NCBI RefSeq assembly: GCF_900167055.1
Contig: NZ_FUXP01000006.1
Span: forward strand, 1 to 64,000
Length of the DNA: 64,000 bases
From: Lysobacter spongiicola DSM 21749
Lineage (GTDB): Bacteria > Pseudomonadota > Gammaproteobacteria > Xanthomonadales > Xanthomonadaceae
Direction: 5' to 3'
In this document: one piece after another, positions 39,972-49,799 of the stretch
Position numbering within the stretch: position 1 is the first letter of the stretch
Layout: the number at the start of each line of letters is the position of its first letter
Position numbers and translations under genes: made by a program
Notes under the pieces: generated by a model
The model's input: only the letters and a program-made list of their open reading frames with translations
What the model was told of the DNA's origin: nothing
Database searches by the model: none

Positions 39972-40703
39972 ATGGGCAGGGGACCGTCGATCGAAGGCCG
40001 CAAGAACGCTTCGGATGCGAAGCGCGGCAAGATCTTCACCAAGATCATCCGCGAGATCAGCGTCGCCGCGCGCTCCGGCGGCGGCGACCCGGCGGGCAAT
40101 CCACGCCTGCGGACCGCGATCGACAAGGGCCTGGCGGCGAACATGTCCAAGGACGTGATCGAGCGCGCCATCAAGAAGGCCACCGGCGAACTGGAAGGGG
40201 TCGACTATGAGGAGATCCGCTACGAGGGCTACGCGCCCGGCGGCGTGGCGGTGATCGTGGATTGCCTGACCGACAACAAGGTGCGCACCGTCGCGGACGT
40301 CCGCCACGCCTTCGGCAAGTTCGGTGGCAACCTCGGCACCGACGGCTCGGTCGCCTTCATGTTCAACCGGGTGGGCGTGGTCACCTACGGCCCCGGCGCC
40401 GACGAGGATGCGATCACCGGCGCGGCCATCGAGGCCGGCGCGGACGATGTGGTGGTCTACCCGGATGACGGCTCGATCGACGTACTGACCCCGCCGGACG
40501 GTTTCGAGGCCGTGCGCGACGCCATGATCGCCGCCGGCCATCCGCCGGCCCACGCCGAAGTCACCTACCGCGCCGACAACGACATCGCGGTGGAAGGCGA
40601 CACCGCCCAGCAGGTGGTGAAGCTACTGGACTGGCTCGAGGACCTTGACGACGTCCAGAACGTCTACTCCAACGCCGAGCTCGGGGCGGACGCGTACGCC
40701 TGA
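39972..40703 (+). CDS. yebC: YebC/PmpR family transcriptional regulator-like protein
   Basis: 243 residues. [20 protein letters not shown] and the three-domain YebC/TACO1 fold ([29 protein letters not shown]) are clear. Members are reported as DNA-binding regulators, and recent work links several to relief of ribosome stalling at proline runs; which applies here is not shown. It lies just upstream of ruvC-ruvA, the standard order in gammaproteobacteria. Confidence 0.95.
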   Translation: MGRGPSIEGRKNASDAKRGKIFTKIIREISVAARSGGGDPAGNPRLRTAIDKGLAANMSKDVIERAIKKATGELEGVDYEEIRYEGYAPGGVAVIVDCLTDNKVRTVADVRHAFGKFGGNLGTDGSVAFMFNRVGVVTYGPGADEDAITGAAIEAGADDVVVYPDDGSIDVLTPPDGFEAVRDAMIAAGHPPAHAEVTYRADNDIAVEGDTAQQVVKLLDWLEDLDDVQNVYSNAELGADAYA

Positions 40704-40720
40704 TGGCGTAGGCTGGCGAC

Positions 40721-41248
40721 GTGATCCGCATCCTGGGAATCGACCCCGGTTCGCAACGGACCGGCATCGGCGTGATCGATGTCGCCGCGGACGGGCGCTG
40801 CGCGTACGTCCACTGCGAGGCGCTCAAGCTGCTGGATGCCGAGGATTTCCCGTCGCGCCTGGGACTGTTGTGCGAAGGGCTGGAGCGCGTGCTCGACGAC
40901 TGGCAGCCCACCCACGTCGCGATCGAGACCGTCTTCATGGACAAGTCCGCGACCTCCGCGCTCAAGCTGGGCCACGCACGTGGCGCCGCCCTGGCGACGG
41001 TGGTGCGCAGGAAGATCGGCATCAGCGAATACGCGCCGCGGGTGATCAAGCAGTCGCTGGTCGGGCGTGGTGCCGCCGACAAGACCCAGGTGCAGCACAT
41101 GGTCCGGTTGCTGTTGAACCTGGCCGACATGAAACTGCAGGCCGACGCCGCCGATGCGCTGGCGGTGGCCCTGACCCACGCACACATGAGTGCCACCGCG
41201 GGCCGCACCGGCCTGGCGGTGCACCAGCTACGGAGGCGCGGCGCATGA
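40721..41248 (+). CDS. ruvC: Holliday junction resolvase RuvC
   Basis: 175 residues, GTG start. [17 protein letters not shown] includes the first catalytic Asp, [18 protein letters not shown] the catalytic Glu, and [14 protein letters not shown] the last two Asp residues. It cuts four-way junctions moved by RuvAB. It is followed 13 bases later by ruvA. Confidence 0.96.
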   Translation: MIRILGIDPGSQRTGIGVIDVAADGRCAYVHCEALKLLDAEDFPSRLGLLCEGLERVLDDWQPTHVAIETVFMDKSATSALKLGHARGAALATVVRRKIGISEYAPRVIKQSLVGRGAADKTQVQHMVRLLLNLADMKLQADAADALAVALTHAHMSATAGRTGLAVHQLRRRGA

Positions 41249-41261
41249 TCCGCAGGCAGGC

Positions 41262-41852
41262 ATGATCGGCAGGCTCAAGGGCATCGTCATCCACAAGCAG
41301 CCACCGTGGCTGGTGGTGGACGTGAACGGGGTGGGGTACGAGCTGGAGGCGCCGATGAGCACCTTCTACGACCTGCCCGACCTCGGCCGCGAGGTGTCGC
41401 TGTTCACCCATTACGCGCAGAAGGAAGACAGCGTTTCGCTGTACGGCTTCCTGCGCGAAGCCGAGCGACGGTTGTTCCGCGACGTGCAGAAGGTCTCCGG
41501 GGTCGGCGCGAAGATTGCGCTGGCGGTGCTGTCGGGCGTCAGTGTGGATGACTTCGCGCGCATGGTGCAGAACAGCGATGTCACCGCGCTCACTCGCATC
41601 CCGGGCATCGGCAAGAAGACCGCCGAGCGCATGATCGTCGAACTGCGCGATCGCGCCGCGGCGCTGGGTGGCGATGGTGTCGCCCTGGACCCGAAAGGCA
41701 TGCCCGGGGATCCGCAGAGCGAGGCGGTCATCGCCCTCCAGCAACTGGGCTACAAGCCCGCCGAGGCTGCGCGCATGGCGCGCGATGCCACCGCCGGTGG
41801 CGACGACGCTGCCACCATCATCCGCAAGGCGCTACAGTCCGCGCTTCGCTGA
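41262..41852 (+). CDS. ruvA: Holliday junction branch migration protein RuvA
   Basis: 196 residues. [28 protein letters not shown] is the OB-fold domain [16 protein letters not shown] and [19 protein letters not shown] are the two helix-hairpin-helix motifs that bind the junction; the C-terminal domain III ([20 protein letters not shown]) contacts RuvB. ruvB is separated from it here by the potassium transporter gene kup. Confidence 0.96.
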   Translation: MIGRLKGIVIHKQPPWLVVDVNGVGYELEAPMSTFYDLPDLGREVSLFTHYAQKEDSVSLYGFLREAERRLFRDVQKVSGVGAKIALAVLSGVSVDDFARMVQNSDVTALTRIPGIGKKTAERMIVELRDRAAALGGDGVALDPKGMPGDPQSEAVIALQQLGYKPAEAARMARDATAGGDDAATIIRKALQSALR

Positions 41853-41880
41853 AGCGCCCGACGCTCCCGCCAGGGTCCAC

Positions 41881-43797
41881 ATGTCCAGTCCAAACAACCC
41901 ACGCAACGGCCACGGGGCCGCGGGCGCCCATGGCAGGAAGGGCCTCGCCGGGCTCGTCGTCGCGGCGGTCGGTGTCGTGTTCGGCGACATCGGCACCAGC
42001 CCGCTGTATACGCTCAGGGAGGCCTTCAGCCCGCACTACGGACTGGTCGCCAACCACGACACCGTCTTGGGCATCCTGTCGCTGGTGTTCTGGGCCCTGA
42101 TGATCGTGGTCACGCTGAAGTACGTGACCATCATCATGCGCGCCGACAACGAGGGCGAAGGCGGCATCATGGCACTGATGGCGCTGGCCCAGCGCACGCT
42201 GCCGAAGGGCTCGAAGTCGGCCTACGGCGTCGGCATCCTCGGCGTGTTCGGCGCGGCACTGTTTTTCGGCGACGGCGTGATCACCCCGGCGATCTCGGTG
42301 CTGTCGGCGCTGGAAGGCCTGGAGGTGGTCGCGCCGCAGCTGGGCCGCTGGGTGGTGCCATTGACGGTGGTGGTGCTGGTGGCGCTGTTCGCCGCCCAGC
42401 GCTTCGGTACCGAGAAGGTCGGCAAGGTGTTCGGGCCGATCACCGGGATCTGGTTCATCACCCTGGCCGTGCTCGGGGTGGTCAACATCCTGCACGAGCC
42501 CGAGGTGCTGAGCGCGATCAATCCATGGTGGGCGGTGAACTTCTTCGCCACGCACAGCTGGCACGGCATCTTCATCCTCGGTGCGGTGGTGCTGGCGGTG
42601 ACCGGAGGCGAGGCGATCTACACCGACATGGGCCACTTCGGCGCCAAGCCGGTGCGCTACGGCTGGTACTACTTCGTGCTGCCTTCGCTGATGCTGAACT
42701 ACCTGGGGCAGGGCGCGCTGGTGCTCGAGGATCCCGCCGCCATCGCCAATCCGTTCTACATCGGCGTTCCCGAGTGGGGACGCGTGCCGATGATCGTGCT
42801 GGCCACCGCGGCGACCGTGATCGCCTCTCAGGCCGTCATCACCGGCGCGTTCTCGGTGACCCGGCAGGCGATGCAGCTGGGGTACATCCCGCGCATGAGC
42901 ACCAAGCACACCTCCAGCGACACCATCGGGCAGATCTACATCCCGAGCGTGAACTGGATGATGATGATCGTGGTCATCCTGCTGGTGCTGACCTTCGGCA
43001 GCTCCTCGGCCCTGGCCACCGCCTACGGCATCTCGGTCTCGGGCACCATGCTCATCGACACCCTGCTGCTGGCCCTCGTGGCGCGCGCCCTGTGGCCGCG
43101 CTGGCGCTGGTGGGTGCTGCCGCTGTGCGTGGTGTTCCTGGTCGGCGACATCGCCTTCGTGATCGCCAATGGCGCCAAGATCCTGCAGGGCGGCTGGTTC
43201 CCGCTGGTGCTGGGCATCGTGCTGTTCACGATGCTGCGGACCTGGCGCCGCGGCCGCAAGCTCCTGCGCGAGGAAGTGCAGAAGGGCGGTATCCAGCTCG
43301 ACAGCTTCCTGCCGGGGCTGATGCTCGCGCCGCCGGTGCGGGTGCCGGGCACGGCCATCTTCATGACCGCCGACAAGGGCGTGGTCCCGCACGCGCTGAT
43401 GCACAACCTCAAGCACAACAAGGTGCTGCACGAGCGCAACGTGTTCCTGACCGTGGAAACGCTGGCGGTCCCTTACGCACCGAGCGACAAGCGCCTCAAG
43501 ATCAGCGAGATCGGCGACGACTTCTACCGCGTGCTGATCCGCTTCGGCTTCATGGAGACGCCGGACGTGCCGCTGGCGCTGATGCGCTCCTGCGATGCCG
43601 GCGGCGTTTACTTCGACCCGATGGAAACCACCTATTTCGCCAGCCGCGAGACGGTGGTGGCGATCGCCCATCGCGGCATGCCGTTCTGGCGCGACCGCCT
43701 GTTCGGGTTCATGCACCGCAATGCGGCGCCGGCGACCGGCTTCTTCAGGATCCCGGGCAACCGGCTGGTCGAACTGGGCGCCCAGGTCGAGATCTGA
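41881..43797 (+). CDS. kup: low-affinity potassium transporter Kup
   Basis: 638 residues, normal for the family: a 12-helix membrane region starting [20 protein letters not shown] and a C-terminal cytoplasmic domain of about 190 residues ([21 protein letters not shown]). It is a K+/H+ symporter. ATG 41881 is chosen because [10 protein letters not shown] is a short polar leader; an in-frame extension upstream overlaps ruvA in another frame and is rejected. Its place between ruvA and ruvB is a xanthomonad synteny feature. Confidence 0.96.
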   Translation: MSSPNNPRNGHGAAGAHGRKGLAGLVVAAVGVVFGDIGTSPLYTLREAFSPHYGLVANHDTVLGILSLVFWALMIVVTLKYVTIIMRADNEGEGGIMALMALAQRTLPKGSKSAYGVGILGVFGAALFFGDGVITPAISVLSALEGLEVVAPQLGRWVVPLTVVVLVALFAAQRFGTEKVGKVFGPITGIWFITLAVLGVVNILHEPEVLSAINPWWAVNFFATHSWHGIFILGAVVLAVTGGEAIYTDMGHFGAKPVRYGWYYFVLPSLMLNYLGQGALVLEDPAAIANPFYIGVPEWGRVPMIVLATAATVIASQAVITGAFSVTRQAMQLGYIPRMSTKHTSSDTIGQIYIPSVNWMMMIVVILLVLTFGSSSALATAYGISVSGTMLIDTLLLALVARALWPRWRWWVLPLCVVFLVGDIAFVIANGAKILQGGWFPLVLGIVLFTMLRTWRRGRKLLREEVQKGGIQLDSFLPGLMLAPPVRVPGTAIFMTADKGVVPHALMHNLKHNKVLHERNVFLTVETLAVPYAPSDKRLKISEIGDDFYRVLIRFGFMETPDVPLALMRSCDAGGVYFDPMETTYFASRETVVAIAHRGMPFWRDRLFGFMHRNAAPATGFFRIPGNRLVELGAQVEI

Positions 43798-43832
43798 CGG
43801 GAGGCCCGCCGCCTGTTTCACGCGGCGGAGTA

Positions 43833-43908
43833 TGTAGGAGCGGCTTCAGCCGCGATCGGACCATCGGTAGCCCATCGGCATCCGATCGCGGCTGAAGCCG
43901 CTCCTACA
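43833..43908. repeat. REP/BIME element 6, kup-ruvB gap
   Basis: Two 25-base arms around a 26-base spacer that diverges from the GCGCGGGCG type. It begins 35 bases after the kup stop and ends 76 bases before ruvB. Confidence 0.95.
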
Positions 43909-43984
43909 AATGCACGGATCAACGGCGGCGGGCGGGCGCCCGCGCAAGGCGCCGATCCGCGCCCACCCATGCGAACATAGCCCG

Positions 43985-45025
43985 ATGAACGAAGAGCGCA
44001 TCATCGCCCCCGGCGCGACCCACGAGGACGACGCGGTCGAGGCGTCGATCCGGCCGAAATCGCTGGACGACTACCTCGGCCAGCAGCCGGTCCGCGACCA
44101 GATGAAGATCTTCATCGAGGCCGCCAAGGGCCGGGGCGAGGCGCTGGACCACGTGCTGATCTTCGGGCCGCCCGGCCTGGGCAAGACCACCCTGAGCCAT
44201 GTGATCGCCAACGAGCTTGGAGTCAACCTGCGCACCACCTCGGGCCCGGTGATCGAGAAGGCCGGCGACCTCGCCGCGCTGCTGACCAACCTGCAGCCGC
44301 ACGACGTGCTGTTCATCGACGAGATCCATCGCCTCTCGCCCGTGGTCGAGGAGGTGCTGTACCCGGCGATGGAGGACTACCAGATCGATATCATGATCGG
44401 CGAGGGCCCCGCCGCCCGCTCGATCAAGCTGGACCTGCCGCCCTTCACGTTGATCGGCGCCACCACCCGGGCCGGCCTGCTGACCGCGCCGCTGCGCGAC
44501 CGCTTCGGCATCGTCCAGCGCCTGCAGTTCTACAGCCCGGCCGAGCTCACCCGGATCGTACGGCGCTCGGCCAGCATCCTTGGCATCAGCTGCGAGCCGG
44601 AGGGCGCCGGCGAGATCGCCCGACGCTCGCGCGGCACTCCGCGCATTGCCAACCGCTTGCTGCGCCGGGTGCGCGACTACGCGCAGGTCCGCGCCGGCGG
44701 CCGGATCGACCAGGCCACGGCCGATGCCGCCATGGCGATGCTGAAGGTGGACCCGGAGGGCTTCGACGAGCTCGACCGGCGCCTGCTGACCACCATCATC
44801 CAGTCCTTCGATGGCGGTCCGGTCGGGGTGGAGTCCCTCGCCGCGGCATTGAGCGAAGAGCGCGGCACGCTGGAGGACGTGATCGAGCCCTACCTGATCC
44901 AGCAGGGATACCTGGTGCGCAGCGCCCGCGGCCGGATGGCCACGCCCAAGGCGTATCGCCACGTGGGCCTGCAACCGCGCGGCGCCGACGAGGACCTGTT
45001 CGAGGGTCCCGGCCCCTCCGCCTGA
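43985..45025 (+). CDS. ruvB: Holliday junction branch migration helicase RuvB
   Basis: 346 residues. AAA+ motor with Walker [11 protein letters not shown], Walker [11 protein letters not shown], sensor GATTRAG, and the C-terminal winged helix ([19 protein letters not shown]). [21 protein letters not shown] is the family's start of the fold. ATG 43985 gives [11 protein letters not shown], as in relatives. Separated from ruvA by kup and a REP element, it probably has its own promoter. Confidence 0.97.
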   Translation: MNEERIIAPGATHEDDAVEASIRPKSLDDYLGQQPVRDQMKIFIEAAKGRGEALDHVLIFGPPGLGKTTLSHVIANELGVNLRTTSGPVIEKAGDLAALLTNLQPHDVLFIDEIHRLSPVVEEVLYPAMEDYQIDIMIGEGPAARSIKLDLPPFTLIGATTRAGLLTAPLRDRFGIVQRLQFYSPAELTRIVRRSASILGISCEPEGAGEIARRSRGTPRIANRLLRRVRDYAQVRAGGRIDQATADAAMAMLKVDPEGFDELDRRLLTTIIQSFDGGPVGVESLAAALSEERGTLEDVIEPYLIQQGYLVRSARGRMATPKAYRHVGLQPRGADEDLFEGPGPSA

Positions 45026-45064
45026 CCCCGCTTCTCCCTCCGATCCGTTACAGGTCTTTCGACA

Positions 45065-45475
45065 ATGTTCAGTCTACCCGTCCGTGTTTACTGGGAAGAT
45101 ACCGACGCCGGCGGGGTGGTCTACCACGCCCGGTACCTGGGTTTCCTCGAGCGGGCGCGCAGCGAATGGATGCGCGGACTCGGGTATGCCCAGGATGCAC
45201 TGCGCGTCGAGCACGACCTGGTGTTCGCGGTCCGGTCGATGGAGATCGGCTTCGTGAAACCGGCGCGGCTCGACGACGAGGTGCAGGTCGGTGTCGACCT
45301 GCGCGAATGCCGCCGCGCGAGCGCGGTGTTCGCCCAGGAGATCCGGCGCGACGGGACGCTGCTGCTGAGCGCGACCGTGCGTGTCGCGGCACTGGATGCA
45401 CAGGCTTTCCGGCCGCGGGCCATCCCGCAGCCCCTGCACGACCGGCTCATGGCGCTGGCGACACCTGCGCCCTGA
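45065..45475 (+). CDS. ybgC: acyl-CoA thioesterase YbgC, Tol-Pal associated
   Basis: 136 residues, hotdog fold. VYWEDTDAGGVVYHARYLGFLERAR contains the catalytic Asp of the 4HBT branch (DTDxxGVVYxxxY). YbgC hydrolyses short-chain acyl-CoA or acyl-ACP and is encoded next to tolQRAB throughout proteobacteria, where it may link phospholipid metabolism to the Tol-Pal system. tolQ follows after 74 bases. Confidence 0.95.
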   Translation: MFSLPVRVYWEDTDAGGVVYHARYLGFLERARSEWMRGLGYAQDALRVEHDLVFAVRSMEIGFVKPARLDDEVQVGVDLRECRRASAVFAQEIRRDGTLLLSATVRVAALDAQAFRPRAIPQPLHDRLMALATPAP

Positions 45476-45549
45476 TCCGCAACCACTGACACCCGGCAGG
45501 CGCCGGACCGACCAACCGTCCGGAATGAACCGGGCACCGGAGACCACGC

Positions 45550-46329
45550 ATGACATCGTTGCTGACCGCACTGCAGGCCGCCACCGTCGAACCGTTGCCG
45601 GAGGAGGCCGCCTCCGCGGCCGGCAACGCCGCGCTGGTGACCGCCGAGGGCACGCCGGTGGCCAGCAACCTGGACATGGTGCAGCTGATCCTCCATGCCA
45701 GCATCCCGGTGCAGCTGGTCATGATCCTGCTGTTGCTCGCCTCGATCGCCTCGTGGGTGATCATCTTTCGCAAGAAGAAAGTGCTCGACCGTGCCGAGCG
45801 CGAAGCCGAAGCCTTCGAGGAGCGCTTCTGGTCGGGCACCGAGCTGAGCAAGCTCTACACTGGTGCCAGCCAGCGCAACCGTGAACCGGGCGGCATGGAG
45901 TCGATCTTCGAAGCCGGCTTCCGCGAGTTCTCGCGCCAGCGGCGCGTAGCCGACAGCCGCCTGCAGCTGGAAGGTGCGCAGCGAGGCATGCGGGTGGCGG
46001 TCGCCCGTGAACTGGACGGCCTCGAGCACAACCTCGAGTTCCTCGCCAACGTCGGCTCGATCGCGCCGTACGTGGGCCTGTTCGGTACCGTCTGGGGCAT
46101 CATGATTTCCTTCCAGGGCCTGGCGAACGTGCAGGAGGCGACCATCGCCACCGTCGCGCCGGGCATCTCGGAAGCCCTGATCGCGACCGCGATGGGCCTG
46201 TTCGCCGCGATCCCGGCGGTATGGGCGTACAACCGCTACGCCACCAAGGTCGAGCGCATCGCGGTGCGTTACGACGCCTTCACCGAGGAGTTCTCGTCGA
46301 TCCTCGAGCGCCAGTCGCACCAGGACTGA
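45550..46329 (+). CDS. tolQ: Tol-Pal system proton channel subunit TolQ
   Basis: 259 residues, MotA/ExbB family with three membrane helices: ILHASIPVQLVMILLLLASIASWVIIF, then NVGSIAPYVGLFGTVWGIMISF and ISEALIATAMGLFAAIPAVWAY. With TolR it uses proton flow to drive TolA across the periplasm, helping outer membrane constriction at division. The N-terminal 45 residues before helix 1 are longer than in E. coli TolQ. Confidence 0.96.
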   Translation: MTSLLTALQAATVEPLPEEAASAAGNAALVTAEGTPVASNLDMVQLILHASIPVQLVMILLLLASIASWVIIFRKKKVLDRAEREAEAFEERFWSGTELSKLYTGASQRNREPGGMESIFEAGFREFSRQRRVADSRLQLEGAQRGMRVAVARELDGLEHNLEFLANVGSIAPYVGLFGTVWGIMISFQGLANVQEATIATVAPGISEALIATAMGLFAAIPAVWAYNRYATKVERIAVRYDAFTEEFSSILERQSHQD

Positions 46330-46374
46330 TCCGGCGACCTGCCGCCCCTCGAAGACGACTACGGAACCCACGCC

Positions 46375-46818
46375 ATGGCCCCGACCGGACGCCGCATCCG
46401 CAAACGCAAGCTCAAGGCCGAGATCAACGTCGTGCCCTACATCGACGTGATGCTGGTCCTGCTGATCATCTTCATGGTCACCGCGCCACTGATGAACCTC
46501 GGCGTGGAGGTGGAACTGCCCCGCGCCGACGCCAAGTCGATCACCAGCGGCGACCAGGAACCGGTGGTGGTGAGCGTGGACGCCGCCGGCAACTACTTCC
46601 TGACCCTGCAGGGCGCGCCGCAGGAGGCGCTGACCCTCGACGACCTCGAAGCCCGCGTCGGCGCCTTCGCGCGCAACAATCCGGGGGTGCCGGTATACGT
46701 TGCCGGTGACGCCAACGCGCGCTACGAATCGGTGGTGCAGGCGATGGCACGCCTCAAGAACGCGGACGTGCCGCGGGTGAGCCTGATGAGCTCGACCCTG
46801 GAGGTCGAACAGCAGTGA
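46375..46818 (+). CDS. tolR: Tol-Pal system protein TolR
   Basis: 147 residues, ExbD family: short basic N-terminus (RRIRKRKLKAEINVVPYIDV), one membrane helix MLVLLIIFMVTAPLM with the conserved proton-path Asp just before it, and a periplasmic domain of about 100 residues. Its TGA overlaps the GTG start of tolA (GTGA), so the two are translationally coupled. Confidence 0.95.
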   Translation: MAPTGRRIRKRKLKAEINVVPYIDVMLVLLIIFMVTAPLMNLGVEVELPRADAKSITSGDQEPVVVSVDAAGNYFLTLQGAPQEALTLDDLEARVGAFARNNPGVPVYVAGDANARYESVVQAMARLKNADVPRVSLMSSTLEVEQQ

Positions 46819-47771
46819 GGGAGACCCGCGCCGATACCCGGCAGGCGCTGCTGCTCGCGATCGGGCTGCATCTGTTGCTGTTCGGGCTGATGTTCGCCGG
46901 GCTCTGGTGGGCCCGCGATGCCGCGCCGGTGTCCGCGGCCGGCTCGCCGGTCGAAGCCGAGCTGGTGGACGCCGATGCGCTCTCGCCCGCCATGCAGGAG
47001 GTGCTCAGCGATCGCCCGGAGCCGTTGCCCGAACCGCTGCCCGAGCCGGCGCCCGAGCCCGTCGAGGAGGTCGCCGCACCCCTGCCGCAGCCTGTTCCCG
47101 AGCCCGTGCCGGAGGACGCACCGACGCCGCCGCAGCAGCAGGCGCAGGAGTTCCTCCCCGAGCCGGACACCATCGAGCAGGACGAGGTGGTCGACGTGCC
47201 GACGCCGACCCCGTCCGATGAGGAGAAGCTCCAGGAGGAACGGCGCCGCCAGGCGCAGGTCGACCTGACCGAACGCAAGCGCCAGGAAGAGGCCGAGCGC
47301 CAGCGCCGGCTCGCCCGGGAGGCGCGGGAGCGCGAGGAGAAGCTGGCCGAAATCCGCCGGCGGATGGCGGAGGAGGCACGCAAGGCGGAGCTGGCGGAGC
47401 AGAAGCTGCGGCAGATCGCCGAGGCGCGCGAAAGTCGGTCCGGTTCCAGCGCGACCAGCCCGCCGCAGGGGAACAATGGCGTCGACCAGGATCTTTCGGC
47501 TCGGTATCAAGCCGCGTTGATCGAAGCTATCCGCGCCAAGTGGACGCGACCCGAGACTGTCCCGATTGGCGCGCGTTGCCGCCTGATCATCAAGCAGTTG
47601 CCCGGCGGCGAAGTGATGAGCGCCGAGGTCACCTCACCGTGTTCGTATGACGAAAGCGGGCGCCGATCGATCGAGGCCGCGGTCCTCAAGGCGCAGCCCC
47701 TGCCCTTTGCCGGTTTTGAGAAAGTGTTCTCGCGCACGTTGACGCTCAACTTCGAGGCCAGCGACCGCTGA
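46815..47771 (+). CDS. tolA: Tol-Pal system linker protein TolA
   Basis: 318 residues, GTG start. One N-terminal anchor helix (LLAIGLHLLLFGLMFAGLWW), then a Pro/Glu-rich part (EPLPEPLPEPAPEP) and a long Arg/Glu/Ala alpha-helix (about residues 135-215), then a globular C-terminal domain (LSARYQAALIEAIRAKWTRP ... FSRTLTLNFEASDR) that binds TolB, Pal and some phage or colicin proteins. It spans the periplasm between TolQR and the outer membrane. A short degenerate repeat of its 3' end follows the stop. Confidence 0.93.
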   Translation: MRETRADTRQALLLAIGLHLLLFGLMFAGLWWARDAAPVSAAGSPVEAELVDADALSPAMQEVLSDRPEPLPEPLPEPAPEPVEEVAAPLPQPVPEPVPEDAPTPPQQQAQEFLPEPDTIEQDEVVDVPTPTPSDEEKLQEERRRQAQVDLTERKRQEEAERQRRLAREAREREEKLAEIRRRMAEEARKAELAEQKLRQIAEARESRSGSSATSPPQGNNGVDQDLSARYQAALIEAIRAKWTRPETVPIGARCRLIIKQLPGGEVMSAEVTSPCSYDESGRRSIEAAVLKAQPLPFAGFEKVFSRTLTLNFEASDR

Positions 47772-47797
47772 TACTTCGCTCCGCTGGGCCCGCGTTC

Positions 47798-47825
47798 AGC
47801 TTTGAGAAAGCGTTCACACGCATGC
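47798..47825 (+). repeat. possible degenerate repeat of the tolA 3' end
   Basis: TTTGAGAAAGCGTTCACACG resembles the tolA sequence at 47715-47734 (TTTGAGAAAGTGTTCTCGCG), and the frame reads FEKAFTRML against FEKVFSRTL. It may be a remnant of a small tandem duplication; the stretch is short. Confidence 0.4.
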
Positions 47826-47860
47826 TGTTACACATTCAGCTTCCCCTTCAGGATGTGCCG

Positions 47861-49192
47861 ATGAAAGGTTTTGCTTCATGGCTGGCCGCGCGTTGTGCGG
47901 TCCTCGTTCTGGCGCTGCTCGCGCCCGCCGTCGCTGTTGCCCAGCAGGGGCTCGAGCTCGACATCGTCGGTGGCCATGCCGCGGCATTGCCGGTCGCCGT
48001 CGTGCCGATGCCGTACCAGGGCAGTGGCACGGCGCCGGACACCGACGTGGCCGCCGTGATCACCGCCGACCTCAACCGGTCCGGCCAGTTCCGCGTGTTG
48101 TCCGAGCGTGACCTGGTCGAGCGGCCGACCCGCGGCAGCGAGGTGAACTATCCCACCTGGCGCGCGCTCAACCAGGACTACCTGGTCGTGGGGCGGGTCG
48201 TCGATGGCGGCAGCGGAAGCTACCGGGTCGAGTACGAGCTGTTCGACGTGGCCACCCAGGAGCGGCTGCTCGGATTTGCCATGACCGGACGCGCGAACGC
48301 GATGCGGGACGTCGCCCACCAGATCGCCGACGCCGTCTACGAGGAGATCCTGGGTGTGCCGGGTGCGTTCTTCACCCGTATCGCCTACGTGACCGCCACC
48401 GGGGTGGGGCAGGGCGCGAGCTACTCGCTGATGGTCGCCGACTCCGACGGCTTCAATCCCCAGACCGTCGTCAGCTCGCCCGAGCCGCTTCTGTCGCCCT
48501 CATGGAGCCCCGACGGCAACCGCCTGGCCTACGTGAGCTTCGAAGCCGGCAACTCCGAGATCTACATCCAGGACATCAGCTCGGGCAGCCGCCAGCTGAT
48601 CTCCAAATTCCGCGGCATCAACGGTGCGCCGGCCTTCTCGCCGGACGGCAACCGCCTCGCGTTGACCCTCTCGCGCAGTGGCAATCCCGAGATCTACGTG
48701 ATGGACCTGGGCAGCAAGGCGCTGCGTCAGATCACCAACCACTTCGGCATCGACACCGAGCCGACCTGGAGCGCGGACGGCAGCACGCTCTACTTCACCT
48801 CCGACCGTGGCGGCCAGCCCCAGATCTACCAGGTGCCGGCGGCCGGTGGCAGTGCCAGCAGGGTCACCTTCCAGGGCAACTACAACGCCAGCCCTTCTGT
48901 GTCCTTTGACGACAAGAAGATCGCAACGGCGCAGGGCGCGGGCAACACCTACCGGATCGCGCTGATGGATTCCACGCTGGGCGCGGCCCGCTGGAGCACG
49001 CTGTCGCCCGGGTCCCTCGATGAATCCCCGAGCTTCGCACCCAATGGCGCGATGATCATCTATGCTGCGCGCGAAGGCAGCCGCGGCGTCCTGTACGCCG
49101 TGTCCGCCGACGGCCGGGTGCGCCAGCGCCTGGTGCTGGCCGACGGCGACGTCCGCGAGCCGGCCTGGGGGCCCTTCCGTACACCACGCTGA
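47861..49192 (+). CDS. tolB: Tol-Pal system periplasmic beta-propeller TolB
   Basis: 443 residues with a Sec signal peptide (KGFASWLAARCAVLVLALLAPAVAVAQQ), an N-terminal domain (VAVVPMPYQGSG), and a six-bladed propeller with repeated PSWSPDGNRLAYVS / PAFSPDGNRLALTL / PTWSADGSTLYFTS motifs. It binds Pal and TolA. ATG 47861 is chosen for AGGATG upstream and the clean signal; a longer in-frame ATG at 47822 would add 13 residues before it. Confidence 0.96.
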   Translation: MKGFASWLAARCAVLVLALLAPAVAVAQQGLELDIVGGHAAALPVAVVPMPYQGSGTAPDTDVAAVITADLNRSGQFRVLSERDLVERPTRGSEVNYPTWRALNQDYLVVGRVVDGGSGSYRVEYELFDVATQERLLGFAMTGRANAMRDVAHQIADAVYEEILGVPGAFFTRIAYVTATGVGQGASYSLMVADSDGFNPQTVVSSPEPLLSPSWSPDGNRLAYVSFEAGNSEIYIQDISSGSRQLISKFRGINGAPAFSPDGNRLALTLSRSGNPEIYVMDLGSKALRQITNHFGIDTEPTWSADGSTLYFTSDRGGQPQIYQVPAAGGSASRVTFQGNYNASPSVSFDDKKIATAQGAGNTYRIALMDSTLGAARWSTLSPGSLDESPSFAPNGAMIIYAAREGSRGVLYAVSADGRVRQRLVLADGDVREPAWGPFRTPR

Positions 49193-49273
49193 CGTCCTGA
49201 TCAGGCGCCAGCGGTTCCACCACCGGTCCAACAACCGCTACACCCAGCCATGCCAAAGACGAGGAAAACCACG

Positions 49274-49783
49274 ATGAACAGCACCACCCGTATTCTGGTT
49301 GCAACCCTGCTGTGCACCGCCGCCATCGGCTGCTCCAAGAAGGTGAAGGACGCTCCGCCGCCGGCCGAGACCACCCCGCCGCCGGTCGCAGGCCAGCCGA
49401 CCACCCCCGGCGCCTACGGCCCGGAAGACCTGGACACCGACTCCTGCCTGCGCCAGCGCGTCGTCTACTTCGATCTGGACCAGGACGTGCTGCGTCCGGA
49501 GTTCCAGGCCCTGGTCGGCTGCCACGCCAAGTACCTTCGTGACCGTCCGAGCTCGCGCATGACGCTGGAAGGCCACGCCGACGAGCGCGGCAGCCGCGAG
49601 TACAACCTCGGCCTGGGCGAGCGCCGCGGCAACTCGGTCTCCTCGGCCATCCAGGCCAACGGTGGCTCGGGCAACCAGCAGACGGTCAACAGCTACGGCG
49701 AAGAGCGTCCGACCTGCACCGCTTCCAACGAAGAGTGCTGGGCCCGCAACCGCCGTGTAGAGATCATCTACACCGCCAAGTAA
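49274..49783 (+). CDS. pal: peptidoglycan-associated lipoprotein Pal
   Basis: 169 residues. Lipoprotein signal STTRILVATLLCTAAIGC, a Pro-rich linker, then an OmpA-like domain with VVYFDLDQDVLRPEF and the diaminopimelate-binding LEGHADERGSREYNLGLGERR. Unusually for Pal it has several cysteines in the mature domain (DSCLR, VGCHA, TCTAS, EECWA), which may form disulfides. It is downstream of tolB and 16 bases before cpoB. Confidence 0.95.
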   Translation: MNSTTRILVATLLCTAAIGCSKKVKDAPPPAETTPPPVAGQPTTPGAYGPEDLDTDSCLRQRVVYFDLDQDVLRPEFQALVGCHAKYLRDRPSSRMTLEGHADERGSREYNLGLGERRGNSVSSAIQANGGSGNQQTVNSYGEERPTCTASNEECWARNRRVEIIYTAK

Positions 49784-49799
49784 GGAAGAAAGACAGCCA

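Noticed and set aside
41818-43821. 667-codon minus-strand frame
   Set aside because: Antisense to kup and rich in His/Gln/Asp as expected from reversed membrane-protein codons.
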